Shown in pieces: positions 30,271 through 39,236 of a stretch of 64,000 nucleotides of DNA. Position 1 is the first letter of the stretch; every line of letters begins with the position of its first letter. The translations under genes were made by a program, and so were the position numbers. The notes beneath the pieces are model-generated. The model made no database searches. It was not told where the DNA came from and saw nothing but the letters and a program-made list of their open reading frames with translations. The DNA lies in IMG/VR virus record IMGVR_UViG_3300033142_001600, positions 1 through 64,000 of that record; one strand, written 5' to 3'. This stretch comes from a virus.

Positions 30271-32625
30271 CTACCAAGCTGCTACGGCACCAGATAGTTT
30301 ATATTGTATTGTACAGCCAAATAAAAACCCATCTTCCGCGCAGGAATCTACACCATCTGTATTTCGATAAACTTCAAAGAGAATCAAATCGCCGAGTGAA
30401 GGAGTTCCACCAACGGTAAGTGCTGGAGTTGCCGCAGTAGTTTGTAAATCAGCCCCATCGTCTGCTAAAAGAGTATCGCTTATAATTTGAGCAGTACCTA
30501 AAGCAATATCTATCACATCACTATCAGATAAAGCACGTGCTTTTATACCAAATTCTACAGTGTCACCTGCTGTGCTACCTGTTGCTGAAGACCAATCAAA
30601 TTTTACTTTTAAAGTTCCTAAATCCCAATTTTCAGGCATTTTAAGTTTAAATTGCACTCTTTCTTTTGTTGCACCAGCATCAAAAGCAAAGTGATCCATA
30701 TCTATATCATTCGTGCTATATTCTTTTGTTCCTTGAAGAGGGCTAGATGTTGTACAAGGAACCATAGCAGCGGCATCTATATAAGTTGTTTCATAAGTAT
30801 CTGATCCGCTAATTGTAATTTCGTCCTCTGCAGAACGTGTAATGTCAATATTATCGCCGCCAACAAAATTCAATATATCGTTCGAAGTTATAGCGTCTTT
30901 TGTAACACCACCAACTGCAAAACTCCAACTTGAATAATTATCTTTACTATCAATGTTGGTTTGAAGAGAACCTGAGATTGTATCAACCTCACTTTCAGTG
31001 TAATATCTATTATCGTGGGTATGTATACTACAATCATTACTATCTGTTAAATCTGTACGTTGAGCAGAGGTTAAATGATAATACTGCTCTTCTATTCCAC
31101 CCTGTAATCCTGATAAATCATTATGAATTACTGCTGTAGTAATATTAAACGTGGTTGTTTGTATCATTTGAATCTCGTTAAAAGCTTCTACACCGCAATC
31201 TATAATTATTCTACCAATTAACGCCCCAAATACATCAATAAAATCTTCTACATTTGGAACAGTAGAATTTTCTATAGCTGTTAATGTGCCGTTATCTTGC
31301 CCATATACAACATAAACATGACCGTCGTCTGGGTGAACAAATACCCAATCGCATTTATACTTATTACAGGTGCTTAATCCAGAGGTTATATTATTGTAAT
31401 TATTTACGTCTATTTCTGTTTGGTCATCATTGTATATCCAATTAGAACCGTCATAATAAACATAAGTAAATCTACCAGAATCGCTTGTATCAAATTTTGA
31501 GAAATCGATCTCATTAATGCCTTTGTAAAAATGTCCAGCAGCTATAGAAAAGTGTTTACTACCCTCATCCGTTATTTGGATTTCAGAACACATTTCCCAA
31601 AGTCTAATGTGCTCTATTCTTCTATGTAATTTAGCAATACCATTATTTAGCCGATAGCCCCCAGAAGTCCAATGTATTAAATTATTATAAGAACTTTTAA
31701 TAAATTTACCTAATGGTATGTCTGTAGTTCTATTTGGTTTTGATTCTTGTAAAACTATTTGTGGGTTATTGCTATTATACTGTAAAACTACTCTATAAAT
31801 AGTTCCAGAAGCTGTTATAGTAATGTTATCTTGCTCGTCTACATTAAAATATTTTAACTCGCCACTTTCACTATCTGTTGTTCTTAATAAAGCGGTGCCT
31901 GCACCAACTTTAACAGTGCCACTATTTGTGCCAGAAGATAAAGTAAAACCTGTTAATCTTTGTGGGGATAGTGGGCCATCAATATAATTATTTTTATTGG
32001 TTGTTATGGTAGAGTTTATACTCCCAGATATTGTGTCAACTTCAGATTCTGTATAATACCGGTTATCATGCGCATGTCCAATATCAGATTTTCCGTCTAT
32101 GTCGGTTTGAAGATTACCTGAAAGTGTGGTTTGTGAAGCCGAAGACGCAAATCCAGTATGGCCTGCAGATGCATAATCAAGATTATTTAAGGCTGAGTGG
32201 TCTGTTGTTCCCTCGACGCCTGTGGAACCACTGATTGTAATTTCATCATCAGCGGAACGTGTGATAGTGATGTTGTTGCCGCTAACAAAGTTTAATTCAT
32301 CTCCAGAAGCAATACTATCTTTTGTAACACCATCAACAGCAAAATTCCAATTAGAGTAGTTATCTTTGCCATCAATATCAGTTTTAAGAGAACCGGAGAT
32401 AACATTAACCTCAGCCCCTGTATAATAACGAGTATCTAGTTGTCCAGTATTAAGGTCTGTTTTAGTATAATATCTGGCATCTCCTCTTGTGTTTGTATGA
32501 TATTGAGTATGATCGTCATCTGATAATCCTGTTAAATCCCCATGATCACTAATTGTACCAGAAAGAACAGTAGAGACTGTATAATAATCTAAATTTTGAC
32601 TAATTGGATTATATGTGTATGGCAT
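30271..32625 (-). CDS. Long tail fibre protein with duplicated repeats
   Basis: 784 residues. A roughly 48-residue unit with WxFAVxGVTKDxIxSxDxLNFV and ITRSAxDEITISGS occurs near residues 88-135 and again near 590-640. HDNRYYTESEVDTISGS occurs twice, as does the DH(T/D)xYHT-type coil. Such shaft repeats are typical of trimeric fibres. The C-terminal 150 residues are a beta-rich tip. First gene of the leftward fibre-adhesin-RT unit. No sigma-54-type site is seen at its start. Confidence 0.85.
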   Translation of the reverse strand: MPYTYNPISQNLDYYTVSTVLSGTISDHGDLTGLSDDDHTQYHTNTRGDARYYTKTDLNTGQLDTRYYTGAEVNVISGSLKTDIDGKDNYSNWNFAVDGVTKDSIASGDELNFVSGNNITITRSADDEITISGSTGVEGTTDHSALNNLDYASAGHTGFASSASQTTLSGNLQTDIDGKSDIGHAHDNRYYTESEVDTISGSINSTITTNKNNYIDGPLSPQRLTGFTLSSGTNSGTVKVGAGTALLRTTDSESGELKYFNVDEQDNITITASGTIYRVVLQYNSNNPQIVLQESKPNRTTDIPLGKFIKSSYNNLIHWTSGGYRLNNGIAKLHRRIEHIRLWEMCSEIQITDEGSKHFSIAAGHFYKGINEIDFSKFDTSDSGRFTYVYYDGSNWIYNDDQTEIDVNNYNNITSGLSTCNKYKCDWVFVHPDDGHVYVVYGQDNGTLTAIENSTVPNVEDFIDVFGALIGRIIIDCGVEAFNEIQMIQTTTFNITTAVIHNDLSGLQGGIEEQYYHLTSAQRTDLTDSNDCSIHTHDNRYYTESEVDTISGSLQTNIDSKDNYSSWSFAVGGVTKDAITSNDILNFVGGDNIDITRSAEDEITISGSDTYETTYIDAAAMVPCTTSSPLQGTKEYSTNDIDMDHFAFDAGATKERVQFKLKMPENWDLGTLKVKFDWSSATGSTAGDTVEFGIKARALSDSDVIDIALGTAQIISDTLLADDGADLQTTAATPALTVGGTPSLGDLILFEVYRNTDGVDSCAEDGFLFGCTIQYKLSGAVAAW

Positions 32626-32681
32626 TTTTAATTCCTTGTTTTTATGTTTTCTATAATTAGTTAGGTAAGTTTATGGTATGT

Positions 32682-32697
32682 TGGCATAGTTATTGCA
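32682..32697 (+). promoter_or_regulatory. Sigma-54-type promoter
   Basis: TGGCAT-AGTTA-TTGCA, 30 bp before the start codon at 32728; drives the rightward GGQ-protein unit. Confidence 0.75.
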
Positions 32698-32727
32698 TTG
32701 TTTTACAACTAAGCAGGAGCGTTAAAA

Positions 32728-33102
32728 ATGAGTAGAGAATTATTATTTTCAGTGACTAAAAAGGATCTCGAAGTTCAAGTTTTTAGGGCGGGTGGAAAAG
32801 GAGGACAAAGACAAAATAAAGTTAGTACAGGTGTCCGTATAATTCATAAAGATTCTGGCGCTGTAGGTGAAAGTAGAAATGAACGAAGCCAATATCAAAA
32901 CAAAAAAATAGCATTTAAAAGACTTAACAAGAATCCTAAATTTAAAATTTGGTTAAATCAAAAAGCATACGAAATAACGAATAAAATAAACATAGAAAAA
33001 GAATTAAAGAAAGCAATGTCTCCAGAAAACCTTCTTGTCGAAATTAAAAACGAAAAAGGCGAATGGCTAGATATAAAGGAGAAAACAGATGTCAAAAAAT
33101 AA
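32728..33102 (+). CDS. Release-factor-like GGQ protein (ArfB/PrfH class)
   Basis: 124 residues. FRAGGKGGQRQNKVSTGVRI at residues 19-38 contains the catalytic GGQ (25-27), and ERSQYQNKKIAF the conserved second element, with a basic C-terminal tail. Codon-recognition domains are absent, so it resembles ribosome-rescue hydrolases that release peptides from stalled or damaged ribosomes. A phage copy may rescue ribosomes after host-triggered mRNA or rRNA cleavage. It is behind its own promoter with AGGAG ahead of the ATG. Confidence 0.85.
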   Translation: MSRELLFSVTKKDLEVQVFRAGGKGGQRQNKVSTGVRIIHKDSGAVGESRNERSQYQNKKIAFKRLNKNPKFKIWLNQKAYEITNKINIEKELKKAMSPENLLVEIKNEKGEWLDIKEKTDVKK

Positions 33103-33463
33103 AACACCAACACAAGCGGTAAAGTTTTTTTGTAAGAATTTTTGTTGTTGTGGAAACTCATCTATGCTTAAATCTTGTAATGGTAAAGTACTTTTTTCTA
33201 AAAAACTTTGCCCACTTTTTTCTTATAGACTAGGAAAAGGACGAGTTTCTGTTAAAAAAATTCGTCAGCACTGTTTAAACTTTTGTATGAATGGTTCAAA
33301 ATCAGCCGTTAGAGAATGTCAATCTGAAAATTGTAGTTTGCATCCGTTTAGGCTTGGGACAAATCCTAATTATGGCAAGAAAGACCGTAAAGTAAAAAGT
33401 AAGGCAGCAAAGAAGTTAGGGCTTGCTAAATTGGGTTTGAAAAGTAAAATAAATAAAAAATAA
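33089..33463 (+). CDS. Cys-rich zinc-binding phage protein
   Basis: 124 residues. First cluster CKNFCCCGNSSMLKSC. Second cluster IRQHCLNFCMNG with CQSENCSLHPFRLGTNPN, a pattern (C-x2/3-C ... C-x4-C-x-L-x-P-F/Y-R-x-G) common in phage proteins of unknown role. Basic C-terminal tail. Overlaps the GGQ gene by 14 bases. Confidence 0.7.
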   Translation: MSKNKTPTQAVKFFCKNFCCCGNSSMLKSCNGKVLFSKKLCPLFSYRLGKGRVSVKKIRQHCLNFCMNGSKSAVRECQSENCSLHPFRLGTNPNYGKKDRKVKSKAAKKLGLAKLGLKSKINKK

Positions 33464-33476
33464 GGTGTATATTTTT

Positions 33477-33686
33477 ATGAGTGACTCTGTTAAACACCCA
33501 AAACATTATACATCTCATCCAAGTGGGGTCGAATGTATTGAAATAACAAAACATATGAACTTCTGTCTCGGTAATGCTTTTAAATATATTTGGCGAGCAG
33601 ATTTAAAAAATAGTGCCATTGAAGATTTACGTAAAGCTGTGTGGTATATTGAATGTGAAATTGAAAAGAGAGAACAGGATAGATAA
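33477..33686 (+). CDS. DUF3310 family protein
   Basis: 69 residues from the ATG at 33477. VKHPKHYTSHPSGVECIEITKHM at the start and FKYIWRADLK with IEDLRKAVWYI match DUF3310, a small protein widespread in phages, role unclear and perhaps linked to nucleotide metabolism or replication. An upstream in-frame start at 33465 is less likely. Confidence 0.85.
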   Translation: MSDSVKHPKHYTSHPSGVECIEITKHMNFCLGNAFKYIWRADLKNSAIEDLRKAVWYIECEIEKREQDR

Positions 33687-33688
33687 TT

Positions 33689-34817
33689 ATGGATAAGATC
33701 AAGTGCCCTAATTGCGGATTCGAATTCGAATTATCGCAAACATTGTTTTCTGAGTTAGAAAATGAATTAAAAGATAAACTTAAAGAAAAAACTAAAGCCT
33801 TAGAAATTTCTTCGGCGGCCGAAAAAAAGAAACTTAAAGAAGAACTTTTAAATGAGAAACAAGAATTCATTAATGGTGTGGAGAAAGATACAACCAAAAG
33901 ACTACAAGAAGAGTTTGATTTAAAAGCTAAACTTTCTCAAGATCAGTTAACAACAATAAATGATAAATATCTGCAGTCGCAGCAAAAGATTCAGAAACTT
34001 TTAGTAGAAACAGCCAACAGTCGCCAAATTATAGAGGAAGAGCGAGTACGTTTGTTGGAAGAAAACAATAAAGTTAAAAAAGAATTAGAAATAAAAATAC
34101 AAACTAAAGTAGATGAAGAGCACAGGTTAAAAACTTTAGAACGTGATAAAGTTATAGAAGATCAAAAAAAGAAATTATTAGAAATGCAAAGAAAATTGGA
34201 AACCGGATCTTCACAATTAGTTGGTGAGGTGCTTGAACTCGATATAGAAACTCGCTTACAAAGTATATACCCATTAGACAAAGTAAAAGAGGTTTTAAAG
34301 GGGATAGCCGGTGCTGATGTAAAGCAAACTGTAATGAATAATTTCTCGCAAGAATGTGGTTTAATACTTATTGAAACAAAGAATACAAAAGAGTTTGCTA
34401 AAAAATGGATAAATAAATTAAGAGATGATAACTACTGTTTTACCAACGGGTGTAAAGTATTTTACAATACAAGAAGGTATAATTATTTGTAATTATGATT
34501 TGTTTTTTGGTTTATTAGATGTCTTTAGACATAAATTGATAGATATGCACGGGTTAAGATTATCCAATCAGAATAAATCTAGCAGACTCAGTATATTGTA
34601 TGATCATGTTACGGATCAAAAATTTATAGATAAGATTCAACTTCTTTATAATTTGTATTCTGATATGAAAAACTCATTAGAAGCTGAAAAAAACTCTATT
34701 AAACGGGCATGGAATAAGCGGGAAGTAGAATTAAAAATATTTTCAGATAATGTTGATTCTATTTGGTCGGAATTAAACGCTATAACAAATGTATTTCCAG
34801 AGGGGTTTGGTCAATAG
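33689..34817 (+). pseudogene. DUF2130 gene split by a frameshift/deletion
   Basis: The first frame (33689-34492) encodes a zinc ribbon (CPNCGFEFEL), a long coiled coil, and the DUF2130 core ETGSSQLVGEVLELDIETRL and LILIETKNTKEFAKKWINKL. After LRDD it shifts. A second frame from about 34425 continues with TTVLPTGVKYF, GIIICNYDLFFGLLDVFRHKL and a C-terminal coil, the known downstream half. A short segment between them seems deleted, by a length not divisible by three. DUF2130 proteins have a nuclease-like core. The gene is probably inactive unless frameshifting occurs or the sequence has an error. Confidence 0.7.
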
Positions 34818-34819
34818 TG

Positions 34820-34835
34820 TGGCACAGTTATTGCA
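34820..34835 (+). promoter_or_regulatory. Sigma-54-type promoter, consensus-like
   Basis: TGGCAC-AGTTA-TTGCA, directly after the DUF2130 remnant. First firm gene downstream is the lipoprotein at 35040, 200 bp away; the leader contains two small hairpins (GTGATT/AATCAC and ATCAGC/GCTGAT). Confidence 0.8.
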
Positions 34836-34847
34836 TATTAATCTATT

Positions 34848-34952
34848 ATGAAAAACAAAGATATTTATAAAAAAATAAGAAATGTTTTTAGAAAACATCA
34901 TCTTAGATTATTGTTGGGAAGGAGGGCTATAAGTTTGTCGTGCTTTGTGTAA
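34848..34952 (+). CDS. Possible tiny basic peptide in the leader
   Basis: 34 codons from the ATG at 34848, with many Lys/Arg. It lacks a ribosome binding site and would be nearly leaderless relative to the promoter at 34820. Could be a leader peptide; weak support. Confidence 0.25.
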   Translation: MKNKDIYKKIRNVFRKHHLRLLLGRRAISLSCFV

Positions 34953-35039
34953 TGGTGTGATTAAATCACAGACGGGGGTGTTGTTTGTATCAGCGAGGGG
35001 TGGGGCTGATATTATATTAAATTTAAAGGAGAAATTTTT

Positions 35040-35489
35040 ATGGAAACAAAAATTAGTTTGAAAGAAAAATGTTTGATGTTTTTAATCGCAATGTGTTTAG
35101 TTTTGACTGCTTCATGTTCATTAATAACTAAACAAAATCCAAATGTCAAGACATCATTAGACACTGCTAAAGTAATATATGATGCTTCTTGTGGTTGGTA
35201 TCTTGGAGTGTATAGTGATATTGTTATGTTAAATAAAGATCCTTATCTCAATAAAGATGCACAAAAGATACTAAGAAATGAAATAAATCCAGCAATGGAT
35301 AATTATAAACACGGATTGATCGAATATGGTAATTTAATTGATCGAATTGAGACTGATGGGGTAATATCAGCTATAGGTGAGTCTAGTTTGTTATTAAAAG
35401 CTGAAGAGTTGGGTATGATGAAGCAAAGTATTATAGGTTTAATGTTAGCTATAAACCAATTACAAAGTATAGAGGGGGGATTGATATGA
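35040..35489 (+). CDS. Lipoprotein of unknown function
   Basis: 149 residues. Basic N terminus, hydrophobic core and LTASC lipobox with Cys26, so it should be lipid-modified and tethered to a membrane. The rest is helical. Followed by a small membrane protein with ATGA overlap. The set could be part of a lysis cassette (spanin-like) or an exclusion function; no motif decides. AAAGGAG precedes the ATG. Confidence 0.65.
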   Translation: METKISLKEKCLMFLIAMCLVLTASCSLITKQNPNVKTSLDTAKVIYDASCGWYLGVYSDIVMLNKDPYLNKDAQKILRNEINPAMDNYKHGLIEYGNLIDRIETDGVISAIGESSLLLKAEELGMMKQSIIGLMLAINQLQSIEGGLI

Positions 35490-35719
35490 TTCCTGTAATG
35501 ACAATAGTTACTTTAATTGAAGCGATTACGGCCCTTGTATCTATAACAGGCAAGACAATAGTGGCTGTTGATAAATTGAAAAATGGAAAACCAGAAGATG
35601 TAGATATTGATGCTTTAAAGAGGTCTTTACTTGAACTACCTGATTTAACTATCTTATTTCCGCCAATAGAAGATAAAGATCAGAATCCGGAAACAGAAAA
35701 AGAAGATATAAAAAAGTAG
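35486..35719 (+). CDS. Small membrane-anchored protein
   Basis: 77 residues, with one hydrophobic N-terminal helix (about 3-24) and an acidic tail. Overlaps the lipoprotein gene by four bases, so it is a likely partner. Function unknown. Confidence 0.6.
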   Translation: MIPVMTIVTLIEAITALVSITGKTIVAVDKLKNGKPEDVDIDALKRSLLELPDLTILFPPIEDKDQNPETEKEDIKK

Positions 35720-35772
35720 TACTTATTCTTGGAATAGCTTAGTATAATATTTAACAAAAAAGGAGGAAATAA

Positions 35773-35949
35773 GTGCTTACATATATATTTATTTTTGTTA
35801 TTGGTATTACTGTTGGACTTATAATCGGAAAAAAATCTAAAAAAGTTTCTAGCGTTAACTTTTGGGATAGAGCTTTGAGTGCTGAAGAAATAGCATTGTT
35901 GTATAAAGCTGATAAAATAATAAGTGAAAGTTATTCTCAAAAAGTATAA
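35773..35949 (+). CDS. Small membrane-anchored protein
   Basis: 58 residues from a GTG start preceded by AGGAGG. Hydrophobic helix at 2-18, then basic KKSKK, then NFWDRALSAEEIALLYKADK. The last part resembles the closing motif of LamG-type domains, a coincidence or a relic. Last gene before the tRNAs. Confidence 0.55.
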   Translation: MLTYIFIFVIGITVGLIIGKKSKKVSSVNFWDRALSAEEIALLYKADKIISESYSQKV

Positions 35950-35988
35950 CTAAAGTTCAAATCTTTTCACTAAGACCGATAATTTAAA

Positions 35989-36065
35989 TCCAGAGTAGCT
36001 CAGTTGGTAGTAGCGTACGGCTGTTAACCGTGTTGTCGGGGGTTCGAATCCCTCCTCTGGAGCCA
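35989..36065 (+). tRNA. tRNA-Asn (anticodon GUU)
   Basis: A full cloverleaf: acceptor TCCAGAG/CTCTGGA, anticodon stem ACGG/CCGT around CTGTTAA, T arm with GGTTCGAATCC, discriminator G and encoded CCA. It serves the AAY codons that are common in this AT-rich genome. Confidence 0.93.
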
Positions 36066-36067
36066 AA

Positions 36068-36143
36068 GCCGGCATAGTTTAGTTTGGTAAAATATCTGAT
36101 TTGTACTCAGATGTCAGGGGTTCGAGGCCTCTTGCTGGCTCCA
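36068..36143 (+). tRNA. tRNA-Thr (anticodon UGU)
   Basis: Acceptor GCCGGCA/TGCTGGC with one G-U pair, D stem GTTT/AAAT, anticodon stem TCTGA/TCAGA around TTTGTAC, T stem AGGGG/CCTCT, encoded CCA. It starts two bases after the Asn tRNA, so both come from one precursor. It reads ACA, a favoured Thr codon here. Confidence 0.88.
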
Positions 36144-36168
36144 AAATAATTTTTATAAGGAAAAAGCA

Positions 36169-36378
36169 ATGAAATTATTTAAAAATGAAAGTGAAGCACG
36201 GCAGTCGTTAAACGAAAAAGAAAAAGTATATACAAATGGGTTATGTCCTTACAGTAATAATGGTAAATTATGTGGATCTTGGTGTTCTTTGTTCTATTTT
36301 GATAAAGGTGATGGTAAAAGGGCTCCTTACATTATATTAGGTTGTAAAGCAGGGACGGATAAAAAACTGTATGTATAA
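36169..36378 (+). CDS. Small Cys-rich protein
   Basis: 69 residues with LCPYSNNGKLCGSWCSLFYF and a later GCKAG, four Cys able to bind a metal. This arrangement occurs in small phage proteins of unknown role. Overlaps pyrE by eight bases. Confidence 0.6.
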   Translation: MKLFKNESEARQSLNEKEKVYTNGLCPYSNNGKLCGSWCSLFYFDKGDGKRAPYIILGCKAGTDKKLYV

Positions 36379-36907
36379 TAAAATAACAAATAAAAATATA
36401 ATTTTTCCTAACATAGAAAAGCAATTAATAGATTCTATAATTTCAAATTATAAAATAAATAAACAAGTAATTCTTTCTTCTGGAAACATAAGTACCTATT
36501 ATTACGATATAAAATCTCTTTTGCTAAACAATCTTGATTGGAATCAATTAAAAAATTTAGTAATTAAAGATTTAAAAAAGAAATTTCCTGAAATGTCGTG
36601 TGTTGCTGGTTATGGTGTAGGTGGGATGATACTTGCAACAAGAATAGCAAGTTGTTCTGAGTTTCGTATAAATCCACTTATTATTAGAAAAGATGTAAAA
36701 AAGTATGGTTTATTAAAACAAGTTGAAGGACATTGCCCTAATGGTACTCCTCGTGTTGTTATTGTGGATGATGTGTGTACCACAGGTGGAAGTTTCCTGG
36801 CCGCCGCAAAAATTTTGCGCAGCGAAGGAATAAAAATTTTAGGAAATTATGTGCTGTTAAAAAGAAAAGAAAGTAAATTCAAATGTGAATCGTTTATCTC
36901 CGTCTAG
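36371..36907 (+). CDS. pyrE: Orotate phosphoribosyltransferase
   Basis: 178 residues. VVIVDDVCTTGGS near residue 129 is the PRPP-binding loop of type I phosphoribosyltransferases. LSSGNISTYYYDIKSLL near 35-51 and AGYGVGGMILATRIA match PyrE. It makes orotidine monophosphate from orotate and PRPP in pyrimidine synthesis. With ThyX, NrdD/G and a nucleotidase it belongs to the nucleotide-supply group. The 3' end overlaps the convergent nrdG by four bases. Confidence 0.85.
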   Translation: MYNKITNKNIIFPNIEKQLIDSIISNYKINKQVILSSGNISTYYYDIKSLLLNNLDWNQLKNLVIKDLKKKFPEMSCVAGYGVGGMILATRIASCSEFRINPLIIRKDVKKYGLLKQVEGHCPNGTPRVVIVDDVCTTGGSFLAAAKILRSEGIKILGNYVLLKRKESKFKCESFISV

Positions 36908-37374
36908 TAGTCTTTGTCCTTTTTGTAGATTTTTTGATTCGAAGTAGCAAGAGTAATTCCAAATTGAACATTGTTTTCTGTTTTTAAATTTTTTATATAT
37001 CTCCCACACTTTATGTAATCACACAATCTTCTAACACGATAAGGTACTTCACCAAGATCATATCGTGTGAATAAAAATATTTTTTTATTAAGTATTTTTA
37101 GTTTTTCTAAAAAATCTATCAGTTCTAGATGATCTTGATCCATTGGTTCTCCGCCAAATAACATTATATTTTCTATGAGAATATCGAAGTCTTTTACTTT
37201 CTTTTTTATTTCTTTGAATTTTTCTAAATAGTTGTTATCATCCACAAATTCCCACAACTCTGAGTTATGACATTCCTTGCAGTGTGGTGGATTACATCCC
37301 GAGAAGTAAATATCTAGGGATTCCATAGAAAGTGTGTATTGGGTGCTTGCTACATTCATGATCTTATTAGACAT
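36904..37374 (-). CDS. nrdG: Anaerobic ribonucleotide reductase activase
   Basis: 156 residues. GCNPPHCKECHN supplies the iron-sulphur Cys at 27, 32 and 35 (C-x4-C-x2-C; many relatives have C-x3-C-x2-C). MLFGGEPMDQ near 72-81 is the SAM-binding GGEP motif. It activates NrdD by forming its glycyl radical. It is separated from nrdD by a homing endonuclease gene that it overlaps by eight bases, so it should still be co-transcribed. Confidence 0.9.
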   Translation of the reverse strand: MSNKIMNVASTQYTLSMESLDIYFSGCNPPHCKECHNSELWEFVDDNNYLEKFKEIKKKVKDFDILIENIMLFGGEPMDQDHLELIDFLEKLKILNKKIFLFTRYDLGEVPYRVRRLCDYIKCGRYIKNLKTENNVQFGITLATSNQKIYKKDKDY

Positions 37375-39232
37375 CTCCTTTTAGTGTGAATTTATAATTA
37401 CCGCAATCCCAAATTCTATCATAGTTATTATTAAGCATATTTTGGTATTCTGTTAAATTTGGATTAAAGTTAGGTAACAGTTTTGATAATTCAGATTTTC
37501 TATATTTGAATCTATGTTCTAAATATGTTTTGCCTCTTCTGAAATACCAATAATTAGGCGTAGATGGTTTTAATTGTTTGAAGCCAAGTTTACCATAGAA
37601 AGAGCCATTGCTGTATCTGATATCTGCGAAAGTGTACAAATTATTAAATAAATAGTTGTTTTTAAAATAAGATAGAAATCTTGATGCCATCCCAGGAATG
37701 TAATAATTTAATAAACAGCAAAATCTTGATAATTCATAATTATTAGATTTTTGGTCTTTTCTTCCTTTTGCTATGGACGGTTTAGCAAAGGTTATTACAG
37801 AAATTAAGTTGTTGTTATAAAATGCACCTAGTTTTATGGAGCTATTACAGTAGCCTTGTATGTGATTTTTATTTAAAAATTTGCGGGCTAAAGATGCTGT
37901 AATGGTTTCTATTGTAGTTTGTCTTGCTCCACATAGTTTATCGAGTTTACCTAGTTTTGCACATAGTATAGATTTAACTATCTCCTGTTTTTCTAACCAC
38001 TCATTTTCAAAAACATGTATTAGTTGAATGTTTTTTTCTTTACACATAATAGTTTTGTTAAGGTGATAGTTTTTATCTTTTTTTAGTCTTTCACTGTGCC
38101 AATGTATACCGTCATATTCTATTGCCATATTAAAATCCGGTAAGTATATATCTAGTTCAACAGGAGGTATTATGGTTCTTGTGTTTGTTACTATGTTTGT
38201 TATGTTTAAATTCCTTATAAAGTTTAAAATATCAAGTTCACCGTGTGATTTTTTGATAGGGTAACATCCATAACACCGTAGTATCTCAGGGTTTGTTCTG
38301 TGAAATATAGGATCAGCAACTAATGTTTCTCCTATCCATCCACATTTTTTACATTTTATTTTTACTAATCTATTTTTTGGTTCTGATAATATTTCGAAGT
38401 TTTCTTTTTGTGTATTTAAAAAAGCGTTTTGTTTTTCTAATACCCTTTCTTTTTTTTGTGTTATTATCTCATTAGATTCTAAGTATGAGGGTACGCCGTG
38501 TCTGTTTATCATTGAGTTCTTTATTTTATTTTTAACGTCTGTTGCTTGATTCGCGTATTCAGTGCCATATTTAGTTAGACATGTTTTTTTACTTTTTTCT
38601 TTTATTTTAGCTGACTGAAAAGGGTTTTTAACCCCATTGTTTTTTAAACATGTTTGTTCGGCCTTATTTTTTAGTGTTTTATTTTTAAATGCGTGTTCAG
38701 TACCATATTTTTTTAACATTGTTTGCTTACGTTTTTCTTTAGTGTTTTTTTCCTGTAAAGTACAAACTACCCCATATTTTTTTAGATTTGATTGTTTAAG
38801 TTTTTCTTTGACAATATCAGACTGCATCGGGTTTTCGGTGCCATATTTTTTTAAACATGTTTGTTTAATCTTATTTTTTATTTCATTACATTTTAAGTTG
38901 GTCGTTTCCCCATACCTATTTAACATTGTTTGTTTAATTTTATTTTTTATTTTCGGTGTTTGCATAGGGTATTCTACGCCGTATTTTTTTAAGTTTGATT
39001 TTTTTATTATATTTACGTTGTAAATATTGGAACATTTTTTACTACAAAATTTTTGATAGCCTTTTGTTATACCTTTAAACCTTGTAGGTTTTCCACAATT
39101 GGCACATATTCCTTCTTTATCTTGTTTTAAGTATTTATCATAGTAATCTTTACATGACACATTTTTATGTTTGTGACGTAGGTGTGTTCCTATACATTTA
39201 TGTGTTGTATTACATATTTTACATGTAACCAT
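37367..39232 (-). CDS. Homing endonuclease, Vsr-like (EDxHD) nuclease with modular repeats
   Basis: About 621 residues from the ATG at 39232, which has AAAGGAATT upstream. N-terminal C2-type zinc modules (CKICNTTHKC, CANCGKP, CSKKC). About eight repeats of 24-25 residues follow, each like KKYGTENPMQSxxVKEKxKQT. A nuclease core follows with VELDIYLPDFNMAIEYDGIHWHSE and HVFENEW. The conserved C-terminal third (SRFCC, PGMASRFLSYF, FADIRYSNG) is shared with two other genes here. Inserted between nrdD and nrdG. Confidence 0.85.
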   Translation of the reverse strand: MVTCKICNTTHKCIGTHLRHKHKNVSCKDYYDKYLKQDKEGICANCGKPTRFKGITKGYQKFCSKKCSNIYNVNIIKKSNLKKYGVEYPMQTPKIKNKIKQTMLNRYGETTNLKCNEIKNKIKQTCLKKYGTENPMQSDIVKEKLKQSNLKKYGVVCTLQEKNTKEKRKQTMLKKYGTEHAFKNKTLKNKAEQTCLKNNGVKNPFQSAKIKEKSKKTCLTKYGTEYANQATDVKNKIKNSMINRHGVPSYLESNEIITQKKERVLEKQNAFLNTQKENFEILSEPKNRLVKIKCKKCGWIGETLVADPIFHRTNPEILRCYGCYPIKKSHGELDILNFIRNLNITNIVTNTRTIIPPVELDIYLPDFNMAIEYDGIHWHSERLKKDKNYHLNKTIMCKEKNIQLIHVFENEWLEKQEIVKSILCAKLGKLDKLCGARQTTIETITASLARKFLNKNHIQGYCNSSIKLGAFYNNNLISVITFAKPSIAKGRKDQKSNNYELSRFCCLLNYYIPGMASRFLSYFKNNYLFNNLYTFADIRYSNGSFYGKLGFKQLKPSTPNYWYFRRGKTYLEHRFKYRKSELSKLLPNFNPNLTEYQNMLNNNYDRIWDCGNYKFTLKGDV

Positions 39233-39236
39233 TTTA

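Noticed and set aside
38637-39023. Rightward open frame inside the leftward endonuclease
   Set aside because: Hydrophobic antisense shadow of Lys-rich repeats in the real gene; no ribosome site.
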